Shown here: in pieces, positions 8,680 to 17,902 of the stretch
Numbering within the stretch: the first letter of the stretch is position 1
How the letters are laid out: every line of letters begins with the position of its first letter
Made by a program: the position numbers and the translations under genes
Notes under the pieces: generated by a model
Seen by the model: only the letters and a program-made list of their open reading frames with translations
What the model was told of the DNA's origin: nothing
The model's database searches: none
Assembly (NCBI GenBank): GCA_963817615.1
Contig: CAWFPH010000003.1
Coordinates: forward strand, 1,426,001 to 1,490,000
Source: FEN-1219 sp963817615
GTDB taxonomy: Bacteria; Pseudomonadota; Gammaproteobacteria; Steroidobacterales; Rariloculaceae
Direction of reading: 5' to 3'
Length of the DNA stretch: 64,000 nucleotides

Positions 8680-9222
8680 TCACGAGGCGCCGAGCTGCTT
8701 GAGCAGGCTCACGAGGTCTTCCGCGTGCTCTTCCTCGACCGCCAGGATGCCTTCGAGCATGCGCCGCGTGGTCGGGTCGTCCTTGCCGAGATAGCCGATC
8801 ATCTCGCGGTAGCTGTCGATGGCAATGCGCTCCGCGACGAGGTCTTCCTTGATCATGTCGATGAGGTCGGTGCCTTCGACGTATTCTGCGTGCGCGCGCG
8901 TCGACAGGCCCTCGGGCGAGAAGTTCGGCGCACCGCCGAGCTGCACGATGCGCGCGGCGATCTCATCGGCGTGCCCCTGCTCCTCGTTCGCGTGCTCCAG
9001 GAATTCCTGGGCCACGCTTTGACTGTGAATGCCGTCCGCCATGAAGTAATGGCGCTTGTAGCGCAGCACGCAGATCAGCTCGGTCGCAAGCGCCTCGTTC
9101 AGCAGCTTGAGCACGGTCTCGCGATCGCCGCGGTAGCCTTCCGTCACGGCCCCCTGCTCGATGTGCTCGCGGGCCCGCTTGCGCAGCGTCTTGATGTCGG
9201 TCAGAAAGCTCTTCTCGGCCAT
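8680..9222 (-). CDS. Ferritin-like (bacterioferritin-type) protein
   Basis: 180 residues. ATG 9222 chosen because AAGGAG lies 8 nt upstream. Four-helix ferritin-like fold: LNEALATELICVLRYKRHYF (about 41-60), EFLEHANEEQGHADEIAARI (about 74-93), a second E-x-x-A-I-D-S-Y-R-E helix and EEEHAEDLVSLL near the C-terminus supply the di-iron Glu/His ligands. Longer than Dps-type minimal proteins and similar to stress-island ferritin-like proteins. Likely iron storage or peroxide detoxification. First gene of the minus-strand operon leading to the MBL hydrolase. Confidence 0.85.
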   Translation of the reverse strand: MAEKSFLTDIKTLRKRAREHIEQGAVTEGYRGDRETVLKLLNEALATELICVLRYKRHYFMADGIHSQSVAQEFLEHANEEQGHADEIAARIVQLGGAPNFSPEGLSTRAHAEYVEGTDLIDMIKEDLVAERIAIDSYREMIGYLGKDDPTTRRMLEGILAVEEEHAEDLVSLLKQLGAS

Positions 9223-9330
9223 ATCGACTTCTCCTTGTTTTAGCCATCGCATTGCGGCCCCTGCATGCGCAGGGTACCGCTCGCGGACTGCGGATCGGCC
9301 CCCGAACGATGCTATGTTACACAACTCACG
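9223..9330. promoter_or_regulatory. Divergent ferritin / cls promoter region
   Basis: 108-nt divergent gap. CCCTGC(9258-9263)/GCAGGG(9269-9274) is a short dyad. On the cls side a degenerate TGCGGATCGGCCCC (9289) is followed 29 bp later by TACACA (9318-9323), the same spacing as the second operator arrangement elsewhere; the predicted start then falls on the cls ATG. On the minus strand GCAGGGGCCGCAAT resembles part of the operator. Both matches are weak. Confidence 0.3.
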
Positions 9331-10737
9331 ATGCAATCGATCCCGGTAGTCGGCACGATCTACGCGGCGCTCGGGCTACTTTGGAGCTCGGTTGCCATCG
9401 GCCATGCATTGCTGCACAAGCGCCGGCCGCAGTCCGCGTTCGGCTGGATCGCCGTGTGTCTCACGCTGCCGTTCGTGGGCCCGCTCCTCTATTACTTCTT
9501 CGGCGTGAATCGGGTGAAGACGCGGGCGCGCAAGCTGCGGCTCGACGACGCGCACCGGCAGCGTCCGCCCGCCGAGATCGCAGTGCCGCCGCCGGGGTTC
9601 GAGCCGCTCGACCGCCTCGGCCACGCAGTCACGGGTCTGCCGCTCGTCGGCGGCAACCGTGTCGACGTGCTGCACAATGGCGAGGCCGCGTTTCCGGCGA
9701 TGCTGGACGCGATCCGGGCAGCCGAACGGCGCGTCTATTTCGCCACGTACATCTTCGAGAGCGGCGCGGTCGGACGCGACTTCGCGGCCGCGCTCGGCGC
9801 GGCGGCCGGCCGCGGCGTCGACGTGCGCGTGCTGCTCGACGGCGTGGGCGAGCTGTACTCTCGGCCGCGCGCCCGCACCCTGCTCGGGCCTTTGGGCGTG
9901 CGGGTGGGCCGCTTCCTGCCGCCGCGCCTCTTACCGCCGTCGTTCAGCGTGAACTTGCGCAATCACCGCAAGATCCTCGTGGTCGACGGCCGCATTGCCT
10001 TCACGGGTGGCATCAACGTGCGCGACGGCTATGTCGCGGCCGCGACCGCCGCACGCCGGATCGTCGACATGCACTTCCGGCTCGAAGGGCCGGTCGCGGC
10101 GCAAATCGAAGCCCTGTTCGCGCATGACTGGCAGATCGCGACCGGCGAGCCGGCGGGCGGCGGCACGGATTCATGCGGCCCGTCGGGCGGCGCCGCATGC
10201 CGCGCGGTCGCCGACGGCCCGGATACGGAGTTCGACAAGCTCACGGACCTGTTCGTCGGCGCCATCGCCACGGCGAAGCGCCGAGTTGCGATCATGACGC
10301 CGTACTTCCTGCCGCCGCGTGAGCTGCTTGCGCCGCTGCAGGCGGCCGCACTCCAGGGCGTCGACGTTGCCGTGATTCTGCCCGCGCTGAACAACTTGCC
10401 GTATGTTCACCGCGCCACGCGTCACATGCTCTGGGAGCTGCTCCAGCGCGGCGTGCACGTCTACTATCAACCGCCGCCGTTCGTTCATAGCAAGCTGTTT
10501 TACGTCGACGACGACTACGCGCAGGTAGGCTCCGCGAACCTCGACCCGCGGAGCCTGCGGCTCAATTTCGAGATGAACGTCGAGGTCTACGACCGCGGTC
10601 TCGTCGCCGCGCTCGGCGCGCACTTCGAAGCCGTGCGCGCGCGCTCCGAGGAGATCACGCTCGCGGCGGTCGACGGCCGCAGACTGCGCACGAAGCTCCT
10701 CGACGGCGCGGCCTGGTTGTTCAGCCCGTATCTCTGA
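9331..10737 (+). CDS. cls: Cardiolipin synthase (phospholipase D family)
   Basis: 468 residues from ATG 9331. Two N-terminal transmembrane helices (about 6-25 and 36-55) are followed by two PLD domains with HKD motifs NHRKILVVDGRIAFTGG (near residue 211) and VHSKLFYVDDDYAQVGSANLD (near residue 388). Condenses two phosphatidylglycerols (or PG with PE) at the inner membrane. The 3' end overlaps the convergent universal-stress gene by 17 nt. Upstream in-frame codons at 9265 lack a ribosome binding site. Confidence 0.93.
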   Translation: MQSIPVVGTIYAALGLLWSSVAIGHALLHKRRPQSAFGWIAVCLTLPFVGPLLYYFFGVNRVKTRARKLRLDDAHRQRPPAEIAVPPPGFEPLDRLGHAVTGLPLVGGNRVDVLHNGEAAFPAMLDAIRAAERRVYFATYIFESGAVGRDFAAALGAAAGRGVDVRVLLDGVGELYSRPRARTLLGPLGVRVGRFLPPRLLPPSFSVNLRNHRKILVVDGRIAFTGGINVRDGYVAAATAARRIVDMHFRLEGPVAAQIEALFAHDWQIATGEPAGGGTDSCGPSGGAACRAVADGPDTEFDKLTDLFVGAIATAKRRVAIMTPYFLPPRELLAPLQAAALQGVDVAVILPALNNLPYVHRATRHMLWELLQRGVHVYYQPPPFVHSKLFYVDDDYAQVGSANLDPRSLRLNFEMNVEVYDRGLVAALGAHFEAVRARSEEITLAAVDGRRLRTKLLDGAAWLFSPYL

Positions 10738-11692
10738 GGTCCTTGCCTGCGCCCGCTGCGGCCCGAAGGCCTGTCGGCCCCGGCACCACGAGCACGTCGC
10801 ATTCGAGCTCGGCCGCCACCGCTTCGGCAGTGCTGCCCAAGACCGCCTGCTCGAGCCGGCCGCGCTGCAATGCTCCTACGACGACGAGCTCGGCGCGCCG
10901 CTCCGCGGCGACGGCCGCGATCACTTCGGCGGGGTCGCCAGGCCGCACGTCCGCGGCGTCGAAGCGCACGCCGTATTGCTCGACGAGCTCCTCGACCGCG
11001 CGGCGATGCAGCGACTCGACGTTCTCGTCGCCATACAGCACACCGGGGGACACTTCGACGGCCGATGCGAGCTCGAACGTCGCGGGATCGGGCGACGCGT
11101 GCACGACGCGCAGCTGCGAGCCGAACGCGCGCGCGAAGCCGGCGCCCGTCGCGAGCACCGCCTGATCGAGCCCGGCGGGCTCGGCGTGCGCGTGCAACGG
11201 GTCGACGGCCGCGAGCACCGTGCGGTAGCCGTCGAACGCGGGGTTCTTCACGAGCAGCAGCGGGCAGGTGCAAAGGCGCATCAATTGCCAGTCCGTGTCC
11301 GTGAGCCGCGTCGAAAGCAGCGGCCGCTGCTCGGTCACGCCGACGACCAGCACGTCGGCGCGCCAATCCCGCGCCGCACGTAGGATCCCTCGATACGCCG
11401 GCGTATCCCAAAGCACTCGAGTCCGTACCGTCATGCCCCAATCGCGCAGCGATTGCGCGAGCCGCTCGAGATCGACACGCGCGCCTTCGATCAGCCGCGC
11501 TTGCGCGGTCATCGCCGCCGTGTCAGCGCGCTCGAGCCCGGCCGCAACGCGAGCGTCGTAGACCGTGCCGGCCAGCAGCATTTCGCCGCCGACTCTCTCG
11601 ACGAGCTCATGCGCATGTCGAGTCGCGAGCGGCAGACCGCGCTGCCACGGCTTCACGGCGACGACGACGCGCTTGATCTCGGTGTGCTTCAT
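10721..11692 (-). CDS. Tandem-domain universal stress protein (UspE-like)
   Basis: 323 residues. Two Usp domains in tandem; each ends in a hydrophobic strand (the second: GSTAEAVAAELECDVLVVPG with the nucleotide-binding loop VVGALQRGRLEQAVLGST). ATG 11692 has GAGG upstream. First of three Usp proteins in the window. An operator-like site with a -10 box TAGGTT lies about 60 bp upstream, so low-oxygen control is likely. Convergent with cls. Confidence 0.9.
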   Translation of the reverse strand: MKHTEIKRVVVAVKPWQRGLPLATRHAHELVERVGGEMLLAGTVYDARVAAGLERADTAAMTAQARLIEGARVDLERLAQSLRDWGMTVRTRVLWDTPAYRGILRAARDWRADVLVVGVTEQRPLLSTRLTDTDWQLMRLCTCPLLLVKNPAFDGYRTVLAAVDPLHAHAEPAGLDQAVLATGAGFARAFGSQLRVVHASPDPATFELASAVEVSPGVLYGDENVESLHRRAVEELVEQYGVRFDAADVRPGDPAEVIAAVAAERRAELVVVGALQRGRLEQAVLGSTAEAVAAELECDVLVVPGPTGLRAAAGAGKDLRDTG

Positions 11693-11724
11693 ACGCCGGG
11701 CCCTCAGCTTCCGCTTCTCGTTGC

Positions 11725-11770
11725 AACCTAGCAGCGGCCGCGCAGCGGCGCAGTTCGTAGTTGCCGCAAT
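11725..11770 (-). promoter_or_regulatory. FixJ-type operator and promoter of the universal stress gene
   Basis: On the minus strand TTGCGGCAACTACGAA (11769-11754) is followed, 29 bp after the T of TACGAA, by -10 hexamer TAGGTT (11730-11725). The left half is identical over TTGCGGCAACTACG to the hsp20 upstream site at 23320. Predicted leader about 25 nt. Confidence 0.55.
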
Positions 11771-11826
11771 CGCACCGACCCGCAGCCATCCGGCACGTCC
11801 GTGCGCCCGGCCGGACTCTGCACCCG

Positions 11827-11871
11827 TACGTAATTTCCGCTGCCGTGCCCATACGAAGCGCGTGCTAGATT
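11827..11871 (+). promoter_or_regulatory. FixJ-type operator and promoter of the L,D-transpeptidase gene
   Basis: TACGTAATTTCCGC (11827-11840) lies 39 bp upstream of -10 hexamer TAGATT (11866-11871). The predicted transcription start coincides with ATG 11878, so the mRNA may be leaderless. Confidence 0.6.
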
Positions 11872-11877
11872 TCGGCG

Positions 11878-13545
11878 ATGCTCCTAGACGCACGCATTCG
11901 CACCACACTGCGGAGGCGCAGCGGGGCCGGCACATGGGCCCGCGCCCTGCTAACCGCGTCGTTGATCGCGTGCGGCACGGCCGCCGCCGCACCTTCACCC
12001 GATAGAGCGGCCGCGGCGGAACCGCTGCGTCGCGGCGTCGAGCAGTTGCTCTTCGGCGGCGCACTCGAAGTCGGCAATGCAACGATCGTCGATCGGATCG
12101 TGCTCGGCGAGCTGTATGCTCGCAGCGGGCTCGAATGCCTCTGGAGCGATGCCGCTGCAGCCGCATGGATCGCATGGCTGCCGCGGATCGAACGCGACGG
12201 CCTGAGACCCGACGACTATTACTTGAGAGAGCTGCGATCGCTCGCGGCCGTTCAGAAGCGCGATGCGCAGCAAGCGGCGGACCTCGATTTGCTGCTGACC
12301 GCAAGCCTCGCGCGCGCGGCGAATGACCTCCGATTCGGCAAGACGGAACCCGCGCGCCTCGACCCGAGCTGGAACTTGCCACGCAGCACCCGCGGGTGGG
12401 ATGCAGTCGCCACGCTCGAGGCGGCCATTGCGAGCGGCACACCCGGCCAGTATCTCGAACGGCTGCTGCCGCGCCCGAATCTATATCGCGAGCTGCAAAC
12501 CGCACTCGATGACTACCGCGCGATCGCGGCGGCCGGTGGCTGGCCGACCGTCCCGGGGAGCGGCACACTGAAGCGCGGCGATAGCGGTCCGCGTGTGACC
12601 GCGCTGGCGCGCCGGCTCGCGGTCACAGGCGATTACCTTCGCTCGGAGACCTACAGCGCGGAATTCGACGCGCTGCTCCAGGACGCGGTACGCGGATTCC
12701 AGCGCCGCCATGGGCTCGACGACGACGGCGCCGTGGGGCCGGCTACGCTGGCTGCGCTGAACGTGCCGGTCGAGGCGCGTGTCGATCAGATCCGCCTCAA
12801 CCTCGAGCGCGGCCGCTGGGTGTTCGATAACCTGCCGGACCGTTTTCTCGTGATCAACATCGCCTCGTTCCAGGCGTTTCTCGTGGAGCACGACACGCCG
12901 GTGTGGAGCGCGCGCACACAGGTGGGCCGCTACTACCGCCAGACGCCGACGTTTCGCGGCGACATCCAGTATCTCGTGCTGAATCCGACGTGGACGATTC
13001 CACCGACGATCCTGCGAGAGGATGTCGTGCCGCGCGCGAAGCGCGATCCACGATATCTCCAACAGAACGAGATCGACGTGCGCACGGCCGACGGCCGTCT
13101 CCTCGACCCACGCGCGCTCGATTGGACGAAGCTCACGCCACGCAACTTTCCGTACGTGCTCGAGCAGCGCGCGGGGCCGAATAATCCCCTCGGCCACGTG
13201 AAGTTCGTGTTCCCGAACGAGCATTTCGTCTTTCTGCACGACACGCCGAGCCGCGCACAGTTCGGCCAGGCGACGCGCACGTTCAGCTCCGGCTGTATTC
13301 GCGTCGAGGACGCGGTCACGCTAGCGACGCTCACGCTCGCCGATCCGGAGCACTACTCGCGCGAGCTACTCGAGGCCGCGATCGGTACCGGCGCGACGCG
13401 CACGGTGCGGCTCGAGAAGGCGCTGCCGATCCTGATTCTCTATTGGACCGCGAGCGTCGATGCCGCCGGAACGCTGCGCTTCCTGCCCGACGTCTACAAT
13501 CGCGATGCGCGAGTGCTCGCCGCGCTCGATGCGCCGCCGCCATAG
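11878..13545 (+). CDS. L,D-transpeptidase of the YcbB/LdtD type
   Basis: 555 residues. A signal peptide or anchor (about 20-40), a scaffold domain, a peptidoglycan-binding domain (LKRGDSGPRVTALARRLAVTGDY...AVRGFQRRHGLDDDGAVGPATLAALNV, about 225-300), then a YkuD catalytic domain with H-D-T-P-S and S-S-G-C-I-R-V (catalytic Cys near residue 473). Forms 3-3 peptidoglycan cross-links in the periplasm, usually a stress or stationary-phase activity. No ribosome binding site precedes ATG 11878, and the promoter geometry predicts a leaderless message. Confidence 0.9.
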   Translation: MLLDARIRTTLRRRSGAGTWARALLTASLIACGTAAAAPSPDRAAAAEPLRRGVEQLLFGGALEVGNATIVDRIVLGELYARSGLECLWSDAAAAAWIAWLPRIERDGLRPDDYYLRELRSLAAVQKRDAQQAADLDLLLTASLARAANDLRFGKTEPARLDPSWNLPRSTRGWDAVATLEAAIASGTPGQYLERLLPRPNLYRELQTALDDYRAIAAAGGWPTVPGSGTLKRGDSGPRVTALARRLAVTGDYLRSETYSAEFDALLQDAVRGFQRRHGLDDDGAVGPATLAALNVPVEARVDQIRLNLERGRWVFDNLPDRFLVINIASFQAFLVEHDTPVWSARTQVGRYYRQTPTFRGDIQYLVLNPTWTIPPTILREDVVPRAKRDPRYLQQNEIDVRTADGRLLDPRALDWTKLTPRNFPYVLEQRAGPNNPLGHVKFVFPNEHFVFLHDTPSRAQFGQATRTFSSGCIRVEDAVTLATLTLADPEHYSRELLEAAIGTGATRTVRLEKALPILILYWTASVDAAGTLRFLPDVYNRDARVLAALDAPPP

Positions 13546-13588
13546 CAGCCGCGAGCACGTCCAGCGTCGTTGAAGCGCACCAGTCCGG

Positions 13589-13633
13589 TACGTAGAACTC
13601 CGGATACCAGCGGGTCGTCCGGTCTTCTATTTT
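13589..13633 (+). promoter_or_regulatory. FixJ-type operator and promoter of groEL
   Basis: TACGTAGAACTCCGGA (13589-13604) lies 39 bp upstream of TATTTT (13628-13633). The preceding G gives the octamer GTACGTAG. Predicted leader about 20 nt with GGAG before the start codon. No CIRCE inverted repeat or sigma-32-like promoter is visible. Confidence 0.6.
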
Positions 13634-13661
13634 ACGGCCGCAACCCTCAACGGAGCGTGCC

Positions 13662-15281
13662 ATGACAGTCAAGCAAGTGATGTTTCGATCGGCGGCACGC
13701 GAAAAGGTGCTGCGCGGCGCGGCCCAGCTCGCCGACGCCGTGCGAATCACGCTCGGCCCAAAGTCGAAATCGGTGCTCATCCAGAAGAAATGGGGGGTAC
13801 CGCTCGTCTGCAACGACGGCGTGACGATCGCGAAGGAGATGGAGCTCGAGGACCCCGAGGAGAACCTCGGCGCGCAAATGCTGCGCCAGGCAGCTGAGAA
13901 GACCGGCGATGCGGTCGGCGACGGCACGAGCACCGCGACGATCCTGGCGCACGCGATCTACGCGGAGGGCGTGCGCAACGTGGCGGCCGGCGCGAGCGCG
14001 ATCGACCTCAAGCGGGGTCTCGACCGCGCGCTCGAGGCAGCCGTGAAGTCGCTCGGCGCTCAAGCGAAACCCGTCGGCAGCCGTAAAGAGAAAGCCCAGG
14101 TCGCCACGATCTCGGCGCACAACGACGCCGTAATCGGCGAGCTCGTCGCGGACGCAATGGAGAAGGTCGGCGGCGAAGGCGTCATCACGGTCGAGGAGTC
14201 GAAGACCACCGAGACGACGCTCGAGATCGTCGAAGGCCTGCAATTCGATCGCGGCTATTTGTCGCCGTATTTCATCACCGACGCGACGGCCATGGAGGCC
14301 GCGCTGGACGACGCCTACGTGCTGATCTGCGACCGCAAGCTCGGCGCGGTGAAGGACATCTTGCCGGTGCTCGAGGAGGTCGCCAAATCCGGCCGGCCGA
14401 TCTTGTTCATTGCCGAGGACATCGAGGGCGAGGCGCTCGCGACGCTGATCGTGAATCAAATCCGCGGCGTGCTGAAGAATACCGCCGTCAAAGCGCCCGG
14501 GTTCGGCGACCGCCGCAAAGCAATGCTCGAGGATATCGCGGCGCTGACCGGCGGCGAGCTGATCTCCGAGGATCTCGGCATCAAGCTCGACCAAGTCGAG
14601 CTCAAGCAGCTCGGCCGAGCGCGACGCGTCGTCGTGGACAAGGACAGCACCACGATCATCGGCGGCGCCGGCAGCAAGGACAAGATCCAGGGCCGGATCC
14701 AGATGCTCCGCAAGGAGATCGACAAGTCGACGAGCGACTACGACCGCGAGAAGCTCGAGGAGCGGCTCGCGAAGCTCTCGGGCGGCGTCGCCGTGATCCG
14801 CGTCGGCGCGCCGACCGAGTCCGAGATGAAGTCGAAGAAGGACGCGCTCGACGACGCGATCAGCTCGACGAAGGCCGCGGTCGCCGAGGGCATCGTGGCC
14901 GGGGGCGGCCTTGCGCTGCTGCGCGCGTGCCCCGCGGTCGCCGCGCTCGAGGAACAAGCGAGCGGCGACGAGCGCACGGGCGTGCAGATACTGAAGCGTG
15001 CGCTCGAGGCGCCGACGCGCCAGATCGCCGAGAACTCGGCGGCCGACGGCGGCGTCGTGGTCGAGCGAATGCTGAACGGCAAGGGCAACCTCGGCTTCGA
15101 TGCCGCGCGCAAGGAATACGTGGACCTGTTCGAGGCGGGCATCGTCGACCCGGCCAAAGTCGTGCGTCTGGCGCTCGAGAACGCGGTATCCGTCGCGAGC
15201 GTGCTGCTGCTGACCGAAGCGACGATGACCGAGAAGCCGGAGAAGCATCCGGAGCACGCCCCGGTCGAGCCGCCGATGTAG
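13662..15281 (+). CDS. groEL: GroEL-type chaperonin, solitary paralogue
   Basis: 539 residues. Full-length Hsp60 with ATP-binding blocks DAVRITLGPKSKSVLIQKKWG, NDGVTIAKE and GDGTSTATILAHAI (canonical GDGTT altered to GDGTS) and the equatorial GIVAGGGLALLRA. The C-terminus ends EHAPVEPPM instead of the usual Gly-Gly-Met repeat. No groES lies beside it, so this is an additional chaperonin serving the stress island rather than the housekeeping groESL operon. Its promoter carries the island operator. Confidence 0.95.
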   Translation: MTVKQVMFRSAAREKVLRGAAQLADAVRITLGPKSKSVLIQKKWGVPLVCNDGVTIAKEMELEDPEENLGAQMLRQAAEKTGDAVGDGTSTATILAHAIYAEGVRNVAAGASAIDLKRGLDRALEAAVKSLGAQAKPVGSRKEKAQVATISAHNDAVIGELVADAMEKVGGEGVITVEESKTTETTLEIVEGLQFDRGYLSPYFITDATAMEAALDDAYVLICDRKLGAVKDILPVLEEVAKSGRPILFIAEDIEGEALATLIVNQIRGVLKNTAVKAPGFGDRRKAMLEDIAALTGGELISEDLGIKLDQVELKQLGRARRVVVDKDSTTIIGGAGSKDKIQGRIQMLRKEIDKSTSDYDREKLEERLAKLSGGVAVIRVGAPTESEMKSKKDALDDAISSTKAAVAEGIVAGGGLALLRACPAVAALEEQASGDERTGVQILKRALEAPTRQIAENSAADGGVVVERMLNGKGNLGFDAARKEYVDLFEAGIVDPAKVVRLALENAVSVASVLLLTEATMTEKPEKHPEHAPVEPPM

Positions 15282-15313
15282 CGCGCCGAAGGCCCGCGGC
15301 CCGGAGCGGCGGC

Positions 15314-17902
15314 TTACAGTCCCGCGCCGATGATCCGCCGCTTCGCCGCTTCCGATGCCGCAACGTAGACCACGGTGATCGCGATCAGCACGGCAACGAC
15401 GTGGCCGGGCAACGCGACGAACCCGAAATACCGGCTGAGCGGCAGATACGGAATCGCGAGCGCGAGCGCGGCTACCGCGAGCGTCGTGACCCACAACCAG
15501 CGGCCCGGCCGGCTGCGGTAGAAGGGCCGCCGCGTGCGCAGCACGAGGGCGATCGCGAGCTCCGTCAGCAACGACTCCACGAACCAGCCCGTGCGAAACA
15601 GCTCTGCCGGCGCAGCGAACACGGCCAACAGCACGGCGAACGTCAGCACGTCGAACACGGAGCTGATCGCGCCGAACACCCACATGAAACGCCGCACGGC
15701 GCGCACGTCCCAGCGCCGCGGCACGGCGACGAGCTCCGGATCGACCGCATCACCCGCGATCGCCATTCCGGGCACGTCCGACAGGAAGTTGTTGAGCAGA
15801 ATCTGCGTCGCGAGCAGCGGTAAGAACGGCAAGAACAGCGACGCGCCCGCCATGCTCAACATGTTGCCGAAGTTCGCGCTGGTCGTGATCGACACGTATT
15901 TCATGGTGTTCGCAAAGGTGGCGCGGCCCTGCTCGATGCCGCGTCGCAGCACGTCGAGATCGTTCTCGAGCAGCACGAAATCGGCGGCCTCCTTGGCCAC
16001 GTCGACCGCGCCGTCGACGGAGATGCCGACATCGGCGGCGCGCAGCGCGGGCGCATCGTTGATCCCGTCCCCGAGGAACCCGACGACGTGCCCGGCCTTC
16101 TTGAGTGCCGTCACGATGCGCTCCTTCTGATTCGGATCGACCTCCGCAAAAAGGTCGGTCACCGACGCCGCCCGCGGCAGCGCCTCGTCGCCGAGCGCAT
16201 CGAGGTCCGCACCCGTGAGCACGCGTACCTCGTGCATGCCGACCGCGCTCGCGAGCTGCCGCGCGACGAGCCGATTGTCGCCGGTCACGATCTTGAGCGG
16301 CACGCCGAGCGTTTCGAGCGCCACGAGCGTCGCACGGATACCGGGCTTCGGCTCGTCTGCGAACGCGAGCAAACCTACGAGCTCGAGGCTGCGCTCGTCG
16401 TCCCGTGCGTAACGTGACTTGCGCTCGACCGTCTTGCGTGCGACCGCGAGCACGCGCTCGCCGCGCTCGCTGCGCGCCGCGAACGCGGCATCGAGTCGCC
16501 CCCGCTGCTCGGCGTCGAGCGCGATGGCGCCGCCCGGGCCAGACACGCGGTCGCAAACGTCGAGCACGGTCGCGAACGAGCCCTTGGTGATCAGCTGCGG
16601 CGCAGCCGCGTCGCGGCCGTCGTCGACGACGATCGTGAGCCGCTTGCGCACAAAGTCGTACGGAATCTCGTCGAGCTTGCGATATGCGCCGAGGTCGAGC
16701 GCATCGCGTTCCGCGCGCGCGCAGATCGCCGCGTCGAGCGGGTTCTCGAGCCCCGTCTCGAAATGCGCATTCAACGCAGCCGCGAGCAACACCTCGCCCG
16801 ACGGCTCACCCGCCGCGTCGACCGCCGCCGTGACCTCGAGCGCGCCGCACGTGAGCGTCCCGGTCTTGTCCGAGCACAGCACGTTCATGCTGCCGAAGTT
16901 CTCGATTGCATTGAGCCGCCGCACGATCACGCCGCGCTGCGCCATCGCGCGCGCTCCTTGCGCGAGCGTCACGCTGATCACAGCCGGAAGCAGCTCGGGC
17001 GACATGCCGACCGCGAGCGCTATTGCGAACAGCAGCGCGTCCACGGGCGGGCGCGCGAGAAACACGTTCGCTGCAAACACGAGGAGCACCAGGAAAAACA
17101 TGATGCGCGCGAGGAAGTAACCGTAGGCACGCACGCCACGCTCGAACTCGGTTTCGGGTGGCCGCAGCCGCAGCCGCTCCGCGATTTGACCGTAGGCCGT
17201 GGCGGCCCCCGTGCAGACGATCAAGACGTCGGCCGTCCCGCTGCGCACGGAGCTGCCCATGAACACGCAATTGGTGCGCTGCACGAGGTCCGCGTTAACC
17301 TCCGCCGAACCGGGTTGCTTCTCGACCGGTAGCGACTCGCCCGTCAACGCGGCCTGCGTCACGAAACAATCGCGCGCATCGAGCACGACGCCGTCGCCGG
17401 GCACGAGACTGCCGGCCGCCAGCCTCACGACGTCCCCCGGAACGATCTCCTCGCTCGGTACCGCGAGCGGCGTGCCGCCGCGCAGCGCGGTGGCCTTCAC
17501 GCGCACGCGATCGCGCAGCTTCGCGACTGCCGTGGACGCGCGGTGCTCGTGCAGCCCGCCGAGCATCGCGCTGCCTGCAACGATCGCGACCACGATCGAC
17601 GCGTCGACCCATTCGCCGACATAGGCCGCCACGAGCGCCGCGAGCACGAGAATCAGCAAGAGCGGGCTGCGCAGCTGGCGCGCGATCGCGCCGACCGCGC
17701 TGTTCGGCGGCGCTGCCCGTAGCCTGTTCGCGAGACCGCTTGCAAGGCGCGCCGCCGCGTCCGCGGGTGTGAGCCCCGCCGGGCGCGTGCCGAGCCTCGC
17801 GCACACGTCGGACACCGGACGCGCCCAATAGGCGCCGAGCGCGTCGGTGCCGGCCGCCGCGGGCGGCTCTTCCGGCCGGTCCCGCCCGTTTGCCGTCGTC
17901 AA
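15314..17902 (-). CDS. mgtA: Magnesium-translocating P-type ATPase (MgtA family)
   Basis: About 862 residues. P-type ATPase landmarks: TGESLPVEK, DKTGTLT with the phosphorylated Asp, GDGINDAPALRAADVGISVDGAVDVAKEAADFVLLE, and a C-terminal block of membrane helices; the LPAVISVTLAQGARAMAQRGVIVRRLNAIENFGSMNVLCSDKT region matches P3-type Mg2+ importers. No ATG exists near the start; I prefer TTG 17902, which overlaps the preceding stop as TTGA and has GGAG upstream. GTG 17932 is an alternative. Last gene of the DUF2934-GerW-DUF2953 operon. Confidence 0.88.
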   Translation of the reverse strand: MTTANGRDRPEEPPAAAGTDALGAYWARPVSDVCARLGTRPAGLTPADAAARLASGLANRLRAAPPNSAVGAIARQLRSPLLLILVLAALVAAYVGEWVDASIVVAIVAGSAMLGGLHEHRASTAVAKLRDRVRVKATALRGGTPLAVPSEEIVPGDVVRLAAGSLVPGDGVVLDARDCFVTQAALTGESLPVEKQPGSAEVNADLVQRTNCVFMGSSVRSGTADVLIVCTGAATAYGQIAERLRLRPPETEFERGVRAYGYFLARIMFFLVLLVFAANVFLARPPVDALLFAIALAVGMSPELLPAVISVTLAQGARAMAQRGVIVRRLNAIENFGSMNVLCSDKTGTLTCGALEVTAAVDAAGEPSGEVLLAAALNAHFETGLENPLDAAICARAERDALDLGAYRKLDEIPYDFVRKRLTIVVDDGRDAAAPQLITKGSFATVLDVCDRVSGPGGAIALDAEQRGRLDAAFAARSERGERVLAVARKTVERKSRYARDDERSLELVGLLAFADEPKPGIRATLVALETLGVPLKIVTGDNRLVARQLASAVGMHEVRVLTGADLDALGDEALPRAASVTDLFAEVDPNQKERIVTALKKAGHVVGFLGDGINDAPALRAADVGISVDGAVDVAKEAADFVLLENDLDVLRRGIEQGRATFANTMKYVSITTSANFGNMLSMAGASLFLPFLPLLATQILLNNFLSDVPGMAIAGDAVDPELVAVPRRWDVRAVRRFMWVFGAISSVFDVLTFAVLLAVFAAPAELFRTGWFVESLLTELAIALVLRTRRPFYRSRPGRWLWVTTLAVAALALAIPYLPLSRYFGFVALPGHVVAVLIAITVVYVAASEAAKRRIIGAGL

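Noticed and set aside
9251..9267. Operator-like GGGGCCGCAAT upstream of the ferritin gene
   Set aside because: Only the GCCGCAAT part matches, the TACGTA core is absent and it lies too close to the start codon for a promoter.
13647..15683. 678-codon minus-strand frame across groEL
   Set aside because: Shadow of groEL in the antisense frame, with leucine/arginine/aspartate bias and no domains.
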